A stretch of 32,618 nucleotides of DNA from an uncultured Bacilli bacterium (GCA_934141615.1 CAKPCM010000007.1:1-32618); one strand, 5' to 3'. Positions 15,574 to 23,389 are shown, numbered from the stretch's first letter. Numbers and translations are program-made. Notes: generated by a model not told the origin, from the sequence alone.

Positions 15574-17547
15574 ATGAACAATAATAAAACAGATATTAAT
15601 AAAACTAAATACAGGTATTTTTTAGATAATGCAAATAAATTCTTAAATAAGACTGCTATTACATATGCAATACCAATAGAAAAGGGTCCAACAGATGAAG
15701 ATTCTGTGGATTTAAATAGAATATATAAAGATGTTAAAATTTCGAAAAGAAAATTAATTGAACAAATAAATATGACAGCTGATGCTTTATGGATGATGGG
15801 AATAAGAGAAGGGGATATAGTTACAATATGTTCTTCAAATACACCTGAAACAATATATATGGATTATGCTTTAAATAAAATAGGCGCAGTTCCTAATTAT
15901 ATATATCCTAATCTTACTGCTGACGAAATGAAATATTTCTTTAAGGAATCAAAAAGCGAATATGTGTTTATGCTAGGTGAACCTGAAATTAAAAAAGCAG
16001 TTCTAGAGGGTGCTAATAATACAAGTGTTAAAACAATAATAGAAGCATCTGCTATCGAATCATTTCCAGAATTGTTTAAGATGATTGCTAGCAAGAAAAA
16101 TAAAACAACTGATATAGATGATGATAGGATTTTGAAATGGAAAGATTTTATTAGGCTAGGCAAGGAAAATAAAGGTGTTTCACAAGAGTGTAAGTATGAT
16201 GAGAATAAAATGAGTTGTCTTATGCATACAAGTGGTACAACTAGTACACCAAAGGCAGTTATGCAATCTAATAAAAATCCAAATGCAATAGTTAGAAATT
16301 ATGAATTATCTGGCCAAAAGTTTGAGCCAGGGAAACGTTATCTACAAGTGCTTCCAATATTTGTTTCTTTTGGTAACTCTACATTTCAAGCAATGTTTTG
16401 TAATAATGTTGAAATAGTAATGATACCTGAAATGAATCCTAAAAATTTTCCTGGATTGATAGAAAAATACGAACCAAATTATTTGACGGTAACACCATCT
16501 CATTGGGCTGCTCTTCCAAAAAGTAAGAGAATAGCCAACAAGGATTTAAGTTTCTTTGAGTTAATAGGAACTGGTGGAGATGGATTTGCTAATATAGAAG
16601 ATAGAATAAATAGTTATTTAAGGCAACATGGTTGTAATATTCCTATAACCGATGGATATGGATCAACCGAAGTTTCTGCAATAGCCTTATCTAATTTAGT
16701 TAGTGCATATAAAAAGGGCAGCCTTGGTAAACCAATGGGCAATGTAAAGGTTGGTATATTTGATCCTGAAACAGGAGAAAAGTTAGGGGTAGACGAAGTT
16801 GGAGAAATTGCTATTTCTGGTGATACGGTAACATTAGGATATTTTAATGACCCAGAAACAACTAGTAAAGTATATAGAAAACATAATGATGGTAATATAT
16901 GGGTTCACATGGGAGACTTAGGTAGAATAGATAGTGACGGATTTGGACACTACGAAGGAAGAATTAAAAACGTAATCGCTAGAAGATCATTTAAGTTCTC
17001 ACCACTAGCAGAAGAACAAAAGATAGAATCACATCCAAACGTTGATAAATGTTGTATAGTAGCTATGCCAAGTAAAGAAGAAGGTCAAGTACCAAGTGCA
17101 CATATAACTCTTTTCGATTATTCTAAACAGGAAGAAACTTTAAGTGAAATAATAAAAATGTCTGGAGAAATCCAAGAATTACATAGACCAATTTCTTATA
17201 AAATAAGAAAAGAAATGCCAAGAACGAAAAATAACAAATTTAATTTAAATGCTTTAAAAATTGAAGATATTGCTTCAATGTTTAATGGAGTTATGAGCGC
17301 TGAAATAACAGCCTTAAATGATTCAAATTATGATTATAAATTAGAAATAGAAATAAATCCAGAATTAAATTCTGAATTACCAAATAATATTGAAGGTATA
17401 GAAGATAGTATAAGAAAATATGTAACAAGCATGATGATAAGCGAGAAAATCGCTAGATGTAATATTTTATATGACGTTAAAATAGTGGATAAAAAATATG
17501 TTGACTCTGGAGTTCACAGAGAAAAATCATATGTAAAGGCGTTGTAA
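15574..17547 (+). CDS. AMP-forming acyl-CoA synthetase/ligase-like enzyme (ANL superfamily)
   Basis: A 657-residue adenylating enzyme that activates a carboxylic acid as acyl-AMP; the acid is unknown. Motifs of the superfamily are in order: phosphate loop LMHTSGTTSTPK (about 215-226), DGYGSTE (360-366), MGDLGRIDSDGFGHYEGR with Asp448, and the catalytic Lys in PRTKNNKFN (about 555). Beyond this lysine a C-terminal extension of about 100 residues (EIEINPELNSELPNNIEG) has no evident counterpart in standard members. No carrier protein, condensing domain or fatty-acid gene is nearby. The gene follows a leader with an attenuator-like terminator; GGGAGGAAAATGAA gives the ribosome site. Confidence 0.8.
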   Translation: MNNNKTDINKTKYRYFLDNANKFLNKTAITYAIPIEKGPTDEDSVDLNRIYKDVKISKRKLIEQINMTADALWMMGIREGDIVTICSSNTPETIYMDYALNKIGAVPNYIYPNLTADEMKYFFKESKSEYVFMLGEPEIKKAVLEGANNTSVKTIIEASAIESFPELFKMIASKKNKTTDIDDDRILKWKDFIRLGKENKGVSQECKYDENKMSCLMHTSGTTSTPKAVMQSNKNPNAIVRNYELSGQKFEPGKRYLQVLPIFVSFGNSTFQAMFCNNVEIVMIPEMNPKNFPGLIEKYEPNYLTVTPSHWAALPKSKRIANKDLSFFELIGTGGDGFANIEDRINSYLRQHGCNIPITDGYGSTEVSAIALSNLVSAYKKGSLGKPMGNVKVGIFDPETGEKLGVDEVGEIAISGDTVTLGYFNDPETTSKVYRKHNDGNIWVHMGDLGRIDSDGFGHYEGRIKNVIARRSFKFSPLAEEQKIESHPNVDKCCIVAMPSKEEGQVPSAHITLFDYSKQEETLSEIIKMSGEIQELHRPISYKIRKEMPRTKNNKFNLNALKIEDIASMFNGVMSAEITALNDSNYDYKLEIEINPELNSELPNNIEGIEDSIRKYVTSMMISEKIARCNILYDVKIVDKKYVDSGVHREKSYVKAL

Positions 17548-17609
17548 AATTAATATATAAAACATTTCTTTAACTATAATTTGTGATATACTAAAGTTGG
17601 AGGTATAGT

Positions 17610-18296
17610 ATGAATTCAACGATTTTTTTCTCAGCTTGTAGTTTACTTTATTGCATTTTGTTACTTATTATATTTAAAGTAAAAAATAAAAGTAATAACA
17701 AGAAAAGAAATATTTTAAAGGCACTTCTCCTTATAAACCTATTTGGATTAATATTAGAAGTTTTAGGAATATTCTTGGGTGGAAATTACGAACATTTTAA
17801 ACTATTAAATGATATTGTTTTAAGATTAATATTAGTATATTATTTTACTTGGGTATTTGTATTTATAATATATGTAATGGTAATTTCTAGCGAAAATGAG
17901 TATGTTAGTAAAAATAAAATAATTATTTGGTCGCTATTATACTTAATAGTATTGATAGTTGGTATGGTTTTACCTTTAGATTATAATACAAGAAATGGAG
18001 TAATAATATATACATCTGGTCCAGCAATAAACGTTGTATACTTTTATTCTTTATTTTGCGATGCTATTGGATTGCTTTTAATGTTTAAGAACGCAAAAGA
18101 AATAAAAGGTTCTAAATATGTCCCACTTTTTGTATTGATATCTTTTGGAACTATAATATCAATGATTCAATCTTCTCATCCTGAATTGTTGTTATCGTCT
18201 ACTATGCAAACGTTTGTAACGTATATAATTTACTTTACCATGGAAGATAGTAAGGCAAAAGAAGTAGTAAAAAAATTAGAAAAGGAAAAGAAATAA
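17610..18296 (+). CDS. stand-alone 7TM sensor-type membrane protein without kinase domain
   Basis: A 228-residue polytopic protein with about seven hydrophobic segments, including LLYCILLLIIFKV, ALLLINLFGLILEVLGIFLG, YYFTWVFVFIIYVMVISS, IIIWSLLYLIVLIVGMVLPL and VPLFVLISFGTIISMI. The layout resembles the N-terminal 7TM sensor half of histidine kinases and diguanylate cyclases (HisKA_7TM-like). It stops after a short coiled-coil start (KEVVKKLEKEKK) where the signalling domain would begin. A hairpin terminator overlaps the stop, so the truncation is not an artefact of a nearby frameshift that I can see. GGAGG precedes the ATG; TATACT lies six bases before it. Confidence 0.6.
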   Translation: MNSTIFFSACSLLYCILLLIIFKVKNKSNNKKRNILKALLLINLFGLILEVLGIFLGGNYEHFKLLNDIVLRLILVYYFTWVFVFIIYVMVISSENEYVSKNKIIIWSLLYLIVLIVGMVLPLDYNTRNGVIIYTSGPAINVVYFYSLFCDAIGLLLMFKNAKEIKGSKYVPLFVLISFGTIISMIQSSHPELLLSSTMQTFVTYIIYFTMEDSKAKEVVKKLEKEKK

Positions 18297-18310
18297 TGCT
18301 TTTCTTTTTT
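18285..18310 (+). terminator. weak terminator at the end of the 7TM gene
   Basis: GAAAAG (18285-18290) pairs with CTTTTC (18299-18304), followed by TTTTTT. The AAGGAGG of the next gene begins straight after, so some read-through is likely. Confidence 0.5.
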
Positions 18311-18326
18311 AAGGAGGATGATTAAT

Positions 18327-18521
18327 TTGCAACAAAATGTAGAAAATACAATTAATTTATTTGACAAATTATCCATGAAGTATTACGGATATTTATATAC
18401 TGCTTCAATTGCAAAAGAAGCAGCATCAGGAAAAGAAGGAAATGGTGGAATCCTAATAGTAGGTATGATTATAGTTATAGTAGGACTAATAGGATTTATA
18501 TTATCTAAAAATAAGAATTAA
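18327..18521 (+). CDS. small protein with a C-terminal membrane segment
   Basis: A 64-residue protein I do not recognise. The N-terminal 40 residues are polar (QQNVENTINLFDKLSMKYYGY), followed by a Gly-rich turn (GKEGNGG) and one membrane segment (ILIVGMIIVIVGLIGFIL) with a basic end (SKNKN). The TTG at 18327 is the better start: AAGGAGG is 9 bases upstream, whereas the ATG at 18318 touches it. It follows the 7TM protein and ends in its own terminator. It could be a membrane partner of the 7TM protein or a small secreted-type peptide; neither is proven. Confidence 0.5.
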   Translation: MQQNVENTINLFDKLSMKYYGYLYTASIAKEAASGKEGNGGILIVGMIIVIVGLIGFILSKNKN

Positions 18522-18547
18522 CAGAAATAAAGTTTCTGTTTTTTTTA
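18521..18547 (+). terminator. intrinsic terminator after the small membrane protein
   Basis: ACAGAAA (18521-18527) pairs with TTTCTGT (18533-18539), loop TAAAG, then seven T. Confidence 0.8.
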
Positions 18548-18605
18548 ATAATTAAAACATTTGGAATCTTGGAAATTTCTAGGAGTTCATTTAGATGGTG
18601 GTTTA

Positions 18606-18700
18606 ATGAAGTTAGAGAAAGCAGGATGCATACTTATTAATAAAAAAATAATAAGATAGGATTAATATATAGAGAAGATCAAATTATGATAGATAATTAA
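18606..18700 (+). pseudogene. frameshifted 5' remnant of a Nudix hydrolase
   Basis: From ATG 18606 the frame reads MKLEKAGCILINKKIIR and then stops. After a shift of one frame at about 18655 it continues as GLIYREDQIMIDN to a stop at 18700. Together this resembles the first strands of Nudix proteins (KAGCILIN...IGLIYRED). The Nudix box itself is missing, so the gene is dead. The open frame extends upstream to about 18552 without a start. Confidence 0.4.
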
Positions 18701-18713
18701 TGATTAATTATTA

Positions 18714-18742
18714 TTGACAAAGAAATAAATGTATAATATATT
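18714..18742 (+). promoter_or_regulatory. promoter of the ASCH-deaminase operon
   Basis: TTGACA (18714-18719), 17-base spacer, TATATT (18737-18742). Start point is expected near 18750, ahead of the leader ORF. Confidence 0.7.
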
Positions 18743-18780
18743 ATTAGTGTAAATTGCTTAGAGAAAGGAGTGTGATTAAT

Positions 18781-18846
18781 ATGAAGAATTTACAAATTAT
18801 AAGTAATGCAGAATTAATCATGGCTCCTATCTATTTTAGTTTATAA
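18781..18846 (+). CDS. 21-residue leader peptide of an attenuator
   Basis: A 21-codon frame (MKNLQIISNAEL then IMAPIYFSL) with AAAGGAG 10 bases upstream of its ATG. It lies between a good promoter and an intrinsic terminator that precedes the ASCH-deaminase gene. Codons 8-11 (AGT AAT GCA GAA) hold the 5' arm of an alternative pairing that would break the terminator. This is the pattern of a translated leader whose ribosome position decides transcription. Confidence 0.7.
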   Translation: MKNLQIISNAELIMAPIYFSL

Positions 18847-18902
18847 TAGATAAATTTTTGATGTCCTAGATTTTAAGTTCTGCATTATGCAGAATTTTTT
18901 TT
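18804..18902 (+). promoter_or_regulatory. attenuator: mutually exclusive antiterminator and terminator
   Basis: Terminator: TTCTGC (18878-18883) pairs with GCAGAA (18889-18894), then eight T. Antiterminator: TAATGCAGAA (18804-18813), inside the leader ORF, is a perfect complement of TTCTGCATTA (18878-18887), which includes the terminator's 5' arm. Only one of the two can form. A further hairpin, ATCTATT with AATAGAT (18829-18835 with 18845-18851), spans the leader stop. Confidence 0.75.
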
Positions 18903-18924
18903 AATAGAGAAAGGGACAGGTAAA

Positions 18925-19665
18925 ATGATAATGAAATTAAATATTAATGATAGGGCAGCTCTTGCTATGAAAAATGGTACAAAAAAAATAGAAATAAGAG
19001 CGGGCGCTAATTATGATAAATTAAGTTGTGGTGATGTAATTGAATTTAGTAGTAATAACTTAGGTAAATTTTATGTTAGAGTAAAAGGTGTTAATCATTA
19101 TGATTCTTTAGATGAATTATTTACTCTTGAAGGAACTAGATATACTACATCATCTACAAATGATAAAGAAGAAGCTATTTTAAATGTGGAAAAAATAGGA
19201 GATTATAAAAACATAATAAAAGAAAATGGTGTTTATGCAATTCATATTAAGTATTTGTATTCAGAAAATACCGTATGGGAAGAACTATATGACAAGGCTA
19301 AAAACATAAGAGACGATAGAGAAGTATCAGGTATGATTAGTGCGGGATGTGTTGGAGCGGCAATACTTACTAAAGGTCATAATATATATACTGGAGTCTG
19401 TATTGATACAGCATCATCTTTAGGTATGTGTGCTGAAAGAAATGCTATAGCAAATATGATTACAAATGGTGAAAATGAAATAGTAAAATTAGTTTGTATT
19501 GATTCAAAAGGAAATATAGGCTTTCCTTGTGGTGCGTGTAGGGAATACTTAATGCAGCTTTCTAAAAATAGTAGGAATATTGAAATATTAAAAGATAAAG
19601 GTAACAATGAGATAATAAAATTAGAGGAATTAATCCCTAATTGGTGGGGATATGATAGGGTATAA
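18925..19665 (+). CDS. ASCH domain-cytidine deaminase-like fusion protein
   Basis: A 246-residue two-domain protein. Residues 1 to about 110 form an ASCH domain (LAMKNGTKKIEIRAG, GDVIEFSS, YAIHIKYL), a fold related to RNA-binding PUA domains that includes N4-acetylcytidine amidohydrolase. Residues about 115-246 are a cytidine deaminase-like zinc domain: Cys169-Ala-Glu171 (CAERNAIA) and Pro201-Cys-Gly-Ala-Cys205 (PCGACRE). The second domain resembles cytidine and blasticidin S deaminases (AAILTKGHNIYTGVCIDTASSLGMCAERNA). It is first in an operon behind a leader-peptide attenuator. A role in modifying a cytosine-type nucleoside, antibiotic or damaged base is inferred. Start ATG 18925 or 18931; the ribosome site is weak (GGGACAGG). 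Confidence 0.75.
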   Translation: MIMKLNINDRAALAMKNGTKKIEIRAGANYDKLSCGDVIEFSSNNLGKFYVRVKGVNHYDSLDELFTLEGTRYTTSSTNDKEEAILNVEKIGDYKNIIKENGVYAIHIKYLYSENTVWEELYDKAKNIRDDREVSGMISAGCVGAAILTKGHNIYTGVCIDTASSLGMCAERNAIANMITNGENEIVKLVCIDSKGNIGFPCGACREYLMQLSKNSRNIEILKDKGNNEIIKLEELIPNWWGYDRV

Positions 19666-21042
19666 ATGAGGAATATAACATTAGTTGTACCTAAATTAGA
19701 AGAATATTCTTACAAAGAATGGTTAGAAAAAGATAAAAATACAATGAGTTATAATGCTGGGTATGATGTTAAATATTCTGGTTATCATTATGATACTGGG
19801 TGTATTGATTTTAATATAGATAAATGGAAAGATGATTATAAAAGAAGAATTAATGAAAATATGTATTTTGCATATATAAAAGATTTTGATATAAATAAAT
19901 ATGTTGGATATGTGAATTATTACTATAATAAAAACGATGATATTTATGAATGTGGCATTTTAATTGAATATAAATATAGAGGTAAAGGTTATTCTAAAGA
20001 TGCTCTTAAATTACTTATAAAAGAAGCTTATAATAATGGCATAGAATACTTATATGATACTTTTGAAAAGGATAGACAAAATGCATTAAAATTATTTTTA
20101 GATGTTGGATTTAAAATATATAAAGAAGAAACATGGAAGAAATTTAATAAAGATGTATTAGGTGTTGTAGTTAGAATAAATACAAGTAGTATATTGCCTA
20201 ATATTTCTAAGATAAGAAATAATAAGAAAGATTATAAGTTATTGTATAAGTGGTGCAAAAATAAACAAGTTTATGAGTATTTTGATAAAAGAAAACTTAA
20301 ATATAGTGAAATAGTAGATAAATTTAAAACGAAATTAATGGGAGAAAAGCAAGAGTTATTTATTATTAGATTAGATAATAAAAATATTGGGTTGATGCAG
20401 ATTTATAAGTATAAAAATGATTTAAAAATAGAAAAACTTAATAAATATAGAAATATTTATGAATATGATTTATTTGTTTATGATAATTATTTAAATATGG
20501 ATTTAAGTGAGAAAATAATAATGTGTATAAATGATATGATTTACAAAAAATATAGTGCAGATGGCATATTATTAAGATTATTTAAAAGAGATACTAAAGC
20601 GATTAAATGCTGTTTAAATTGCGATTTTAAAGAAATATATAGTGATACAAACAGTAACAAAGAGGAAATAGTTGTTTTACTTAATGAACCCGATAGATGG
20701 AAATTTGGAATGAAGCCAAATGCACTTGCTAAACTTGTACTAAATGGTAAAAAAACTGCAACAACTTCGTTATACAGATATGAAAATTTAGCAAAACCAG
20801 GTGATTTTTCAGTAATAATAGATGCTAGTAGAAAAAGTGTTTGTGCAATAAAAACTAAAAAAGTAATTATAAAAAAGTTTAAAGATATAACTTGGGATTT
20901 AGTAAAATTAGAAGGTGAGAATGATTCACTAGAAGATTGGAGAAAATCACATATTAATTATTTTAGTAAAATAGATAAGGAATTTAATTGCAATACAAAA
21001 GTTATATTTGAAATATTTGAGGTGTTAAAGAAATGGAAATAA
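19666..21042 (+). CDS. GNAT-GNAT-ASCH triple-domain protein
   Basis: A 458-residue fusion. Residues about 1-160 are a GNAT acetyltransferase (CGILIEYKYRGKGYSKDALKLL, with the acetyl-CoA loop YRGKGYS at 104-110, and DTFEKDRQNALKLFLDVGF). Residues about 180-335 resemble an AAC(6')-type GNAT (YKLLYKWCKNKQVYEYFDKR) but lack the R-x2-G-x-G loop, so this copy may be inactive. Residues about 342-458 are an ASCH domain (NGKKTATTSLYRYE, LEGENDSLEDWRKSHINYF). It begins on the base after the upstream stop, without a clear ribosome site, so translation is coupled. Together with the upstream deaminase it suggests chemistry on amino groups of nucleosides or aminoglycosides. Confidence 0.72.
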   Translation: MRNITLVVPKLEEYSYKEWLEKDKNTMSYNAGYDVKYSGYHYDTGCIDFNIDKWKDDYKRRINENMYFAYIKDFDINKYVGYVNYYYNKNDDIYECGILIEYKYRGKGYSKDALKLLIKEAYNNGIEYLYDTFEKDRQNALKLFLDVGFKIYKEETWKKFNKDVLGVVVRINTSSILPNISKIRNNKKDYKLLYKWCKNKQVYEYFDKRKLKYSEIVDKFKTKLMGEKQELFIIRLDNKNIGLMQIYKYKNDLKIEKLNKYRNIYEYDLFVYDNYLNMDLSEKIIMCINDMIYKKYSADGILLRLFKRDTKAIKCCLNCDFKEIYSDTNSNKEEIVVLLNEPDRWKFGMKPNALAKLVLNGKKTATTSLYRYENLAKPGDFSVIIDASRKSVCAIKTKKVIIKKFKDITWDLVKLEGENDSLEDWRKSHINYFSKIDKEFNCNTKVIFEIFEVLKKWK

Positions 21043-21515
21043 TAGAATACAATGATAAATACTTAGAAGATATTAAAAACTTATTAGTAGAGCTAGAAGA
21101 ATATATACTTTCCATAGATGAAGATGAATTAGACCAACTACATCCAGATTATAGAGATAAAATGGCCATTTTAGATTTAAAAGAGGTAAATGATAATAAT
21201 GGTAAATGCTATCTAATGATAGATGGTGATAAAGTAACTGGATTAATTATGGGATATGTTAGGGTTTATGATAAATATGATTATTTGGATTACAAATGTC
21301 CAAAATGCGGTGAAATATCAGAATTAATAGTTTCTAAACATGCAAGAAGTAAGGGTGTAGGCCAAAAATTAATTAAAAAAATGGAAGAATATATTAAACA
21401 AATAGATTGTGAATATATCTTAATAGATGTTTTTGCTTATAATAAAAATGCTATTAAATTTTATAACAGGCAAGGATATCATACAAGGGAGATTATTAAT
21501 ATTAAGAAGATATAA
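21033..21515 (+). CDS. GNAT acetyltransferase with Cys-x2-Cys insertion
   Basis: A 160-residue GNAT protein. The acetyl-CoA-binding signature is clear (LIVSKHARSKGVGQKLIKKMEEY), followed by ILIDVFAYNKNAIKFYNRQGYHTRE, the typical last strand and helix. Just before the core beta strand there is KCPKCGE, a Cys pair not usual in this family. The ATG lies 10 bases inside the preceding gene; GAGGTG is just upstream, so the two are coupled. The substrate is unknown. It belongs to the operon that starts with the deaminase. Confidence 0.75.
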   Translation: MEIIEYNDKYLEDIKNLLVELEEYILSIDEDELDQLHPDYRDKMAILDLKEVNDNNGKCYLMIDGDKVTGLIMGYVRVYDKYDYLDYKCPKCGEISELIVSKHARSKGVGQKLIKKMEEYIKQIDCEYILIDVFAYNKNAIKFYNRQGYHTREIINIKKI

Positions 21516-21540
21516 AAAATATGGATGGAGACATAATGAA

Positions 21541-22041
21541 ATGAATAGTTATAAATGTGTAATAGCAGATAAAGATTTAATTATAAAAAAATGGGATTGT
21601 GAGATAAAAAAACATAATAATTCAAAACTGTGGATACAGTTTAAAAAAGAATCACTAAAAAATTTAGATACAAGAATTGTCTATATGGGATTATTAAATG
21701 ATGAAATAATTACGGAAGCAACAGCGATAGTTTCTGAATATGATTTTAATATGCAAAATAAGGATGGTTTAATAGGAGATAAAAAAGCATATTTAACAGC
21801 ATTTAGAACGAATAAAGAATATGAAAATAAAGGATATTTTTCTAAGCTTTATAAATTTATGGAAAATAATTTAAAAAAAAGAGGTTTCAAATATGTAACT
21901 CTTGGGGTAGAACCTTGTGAAATAAGAAATATGCAAATATATTTTAAATGGGGATTTATAAAGTATATAAAAACTGATTATGAATATTATCCATCTGGTG
22001 AGAAAGTAATAGTTAATTATTATGAGAAAACATTGAAGTAA
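21541..22041 (+). CDS. GNAT acetyltransferase
   Basis: A 166-residue GNAT protein: YMGLLNDEIITEATAIV, the conserved strand and acetyl-CoA loop region LTAFRTNKEYENKGYFSKLYKFMENNLKKRGF, then VTLGVEPCEIRNMQIYFKWGF. The loop reads ENKGYF, a variant of R/Q-x2-G-x-G/A. I use the ATG at 21541; a longer in-frame opening upstream overlaps the previous gene and has no ribosome site. GGAGACAT lies upstream. It resembles small amino-group acetyltransferases, including some aminoglycoside and streptothricin enzymes, but the substrate is not evident. Confidence 0.7.
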   Translation: MNSYKCVIADKDLIIKKWDCEIKKHNNSKLWIQFKKESLKNLDTRIVYMGLLNDEIITEATAIVSEYDFNMQNKDGLIGDKKAYLTAFRTNKEYENKGYFSKLYKFMENNLKKRGFKYVTLGVEPCEIRNMQIYFKWGFIKYIKTDYEYYPSGEKVIVNYYEKTLK

Positions 22042-22082
22042 TTATGATATAATTAAAATGGATTTAATAAGAGGTATATACT

Positions 22083-22661
22083 ATGGAAAAAGAAATGGAA
22101 ATAGCAGTTAAAGTAAATGTCAGTTACGAAAAACTAGAAGAGGAATTAAAACAAAATAATTTTATAAAAAAAGAAGAATACATAGTAAATGATTCATATT
22201 TAATTAATAGTTCAATAAATATAGCAGATATGAAAAGTTTAGATATACTTAAGAATTGTGTTTTAGTAAGAGATATAGTTGGAATTTTAAAACAGTTATT
22301 ATATAAATATAAAAAATATGATAATAATGGTGATATAATTGAGCAAGGGAAAATAAAATGTCCTGTTACTGATATAAATAAAGCAATGGAATTTATGAAT
22401 GCCATAGGATATGAAAAATTATTTGATATACATGATAAATGTATAGTTTTTGCAAATGATAAAACTGAGTTAGTTGTTCAACTAGTTAATGATAAATATA
22501 TTTTTATAGAAATGGAGTCTGAACCTCAATATATTAAAAGAAAATATGAAAATGTAGAAGAGTTAAAAGATGATATATGTAGTTATAATCTATCAATAGA
22601 TAAATCTAATTTCTTTGTAAAAAAAGCAGAATTAATTTTAAATGAAACGTTAAATAGATGA
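22083..22661 (+). CDS. CYTH-like domain protein
   Basis: A 192-residue protein with the outline of the CYTH superfamily (class IV adenylate cyclase and triphosphate tunnel enzymes): EMEIAVKVNVSYEKLEEEL at the start, a DSYL element, a strand KCVLVRDIVG-like region, and a second half beginning at KCPVTDINKAMEFMNAIGYEKL with an EMESE strand late in the protein. The ExExK signature appears only as EMEIAVK. Such enzymes hydrolyse or cyclise triphosphates. The frame has its own GAGGTAT ribosome site, and a weak -10-like element lies at about 22046. Assignment is tentative. Confidence 0.5.
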   Translation: MEKEMEIAVKVNVSYEKLEEELKQNNFIKKEEYIVNDSYLINSSINIADMKSLDILKNCVLVRDIVGILKQLLYKYKKYDNNGDIIEQGKIKCPVTDINKAMEFMNAIGYEKLFDIHDKCIVFANDKTELVVQLVNDKYIFIEMESEPQYIKRKYENVEELKDDICSYNLSIDKSNFFVKKAELILNETLNR

Positions 22662-22676
22662 TAGGAGATGATGCAT

Positions 22677-23231
22677 ATGAAAAAGATAGTTTATGTAACA
22701 GGAAATTGGTCTAAACTTATGAGTGCTAAAAAAATATTAGAACCGCTTGGTATAGAGGTTGAAAACGTTAAAATGGAAACAACGGAAATTCAGGCGGACA
22801 CTACTGAGGAAATTGCAATACATTCTGCAAAAGAAGCAAGTGATAAGTTAAAATGTGCTGTATTAAAGAATGATACAGGTTTGTATGTTGAAGCATTAAA
22901 TGGCTTTCCAGGGCCATACACACATTATGTTGATGAAAAAATAGGAGAGGATGGATTATTAAAACTTCTTGATGGTGTTCAAAATAGAAATGCATGTTTT
23001 ATTGAAGCATTTGCATATTGTGAGTATGGTAAGGAACCTGTCGTATTTAAATCTGTGACAAAAGGTAAAATAGCTAGAGAAAAGTCTGGAACTTATGGTT
23101 GGAGTTGGGATTTTATATTTATACCAGATGGATATGATAAAACTATGGCAAATTATCCTGATGATGAAAGATGTTTTATTTGGAATACTGATGCATATAA
23201 TAAACTTGCTGATTTTTTAAAAGAAAAATAA
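22677..23231 (+). CDS. RdgB/HAM1-like non-canonical NTP pyrophosphatase
   Basis: A 184-residue ITPase-type enzyme that hydrolyses non-canonical purine triphosphates to monophosphates. It shows the family pattern: YVTGNWSKLMSAKKIL (the TxNxxK start), ETTEIQADTTEEIAIHSAKEA, NDTGLYVEALNGFPGPYTHY (the DSGLxVxALxGxPG motif with T for S) and SWDFIFIPDGYDKTMAN (the WGFDxIFxPxG motif). I choose ATG 22677, nine bases after AGGAG; two closer in-frame ATG codons lie at 22668 and 22671. It closes the operon and is followed by a terminator. Pool cleaning fits the theme of altered nucleosides upstream. Confidence 0.8.
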   Translation: MKKIVYVTGNWSKLMSAKKILEPLGIEVENVKMETTEIQADTTEEIAIHSAKEASDKLKCAVLKNDTGLYVEALNGFPGPYTHYVDEKIGEDGLLKLLDGVQNRNACFIEAFAYCEYGKEPVVFKSVTKGKIAREKSGTYGWSWDFIFIPDGYDKTMANYPDDERCFIWNTDAYNKLADFLKEK

Positions 23232-23241
23232 TTTATAAAAT

Positions 23242-23292
23242 AAAAAATTCAATCTATAGATATTTAAGTATATCTTATGGATTGAATTTTTT
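23242..23292 (+). terminator. intrinsic terminator after the ITPase-like gene
   Basis: AAAAAATTCAATC (23242-23254) pairs with GATTGAATTTTTT (23280-23292). An inner stem AGATAT with ATATCT caps it. The 3' arm ends in six T. Confidence 0.8.
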
Positions 23293-23359
23293 AATTGCTT
23301 ATATTTTTATTTAAAAAGTTAGTGTATTTATAAAGCATAAACAAGTAATTGATCAAAAC

Positions 23360-23389
23360 TTGAAAAATTCGAAAAAAATATGTTAGAAT
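23360..23389 (+). promoter_or_regulatory. promoter of cysS
   Basis: TTGAAA (23360-23365), 18-base spacer, TAGAAT (23384-23389). No T-box lies in this leader, which is only about 20 bases long. Confidence 0.5.
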
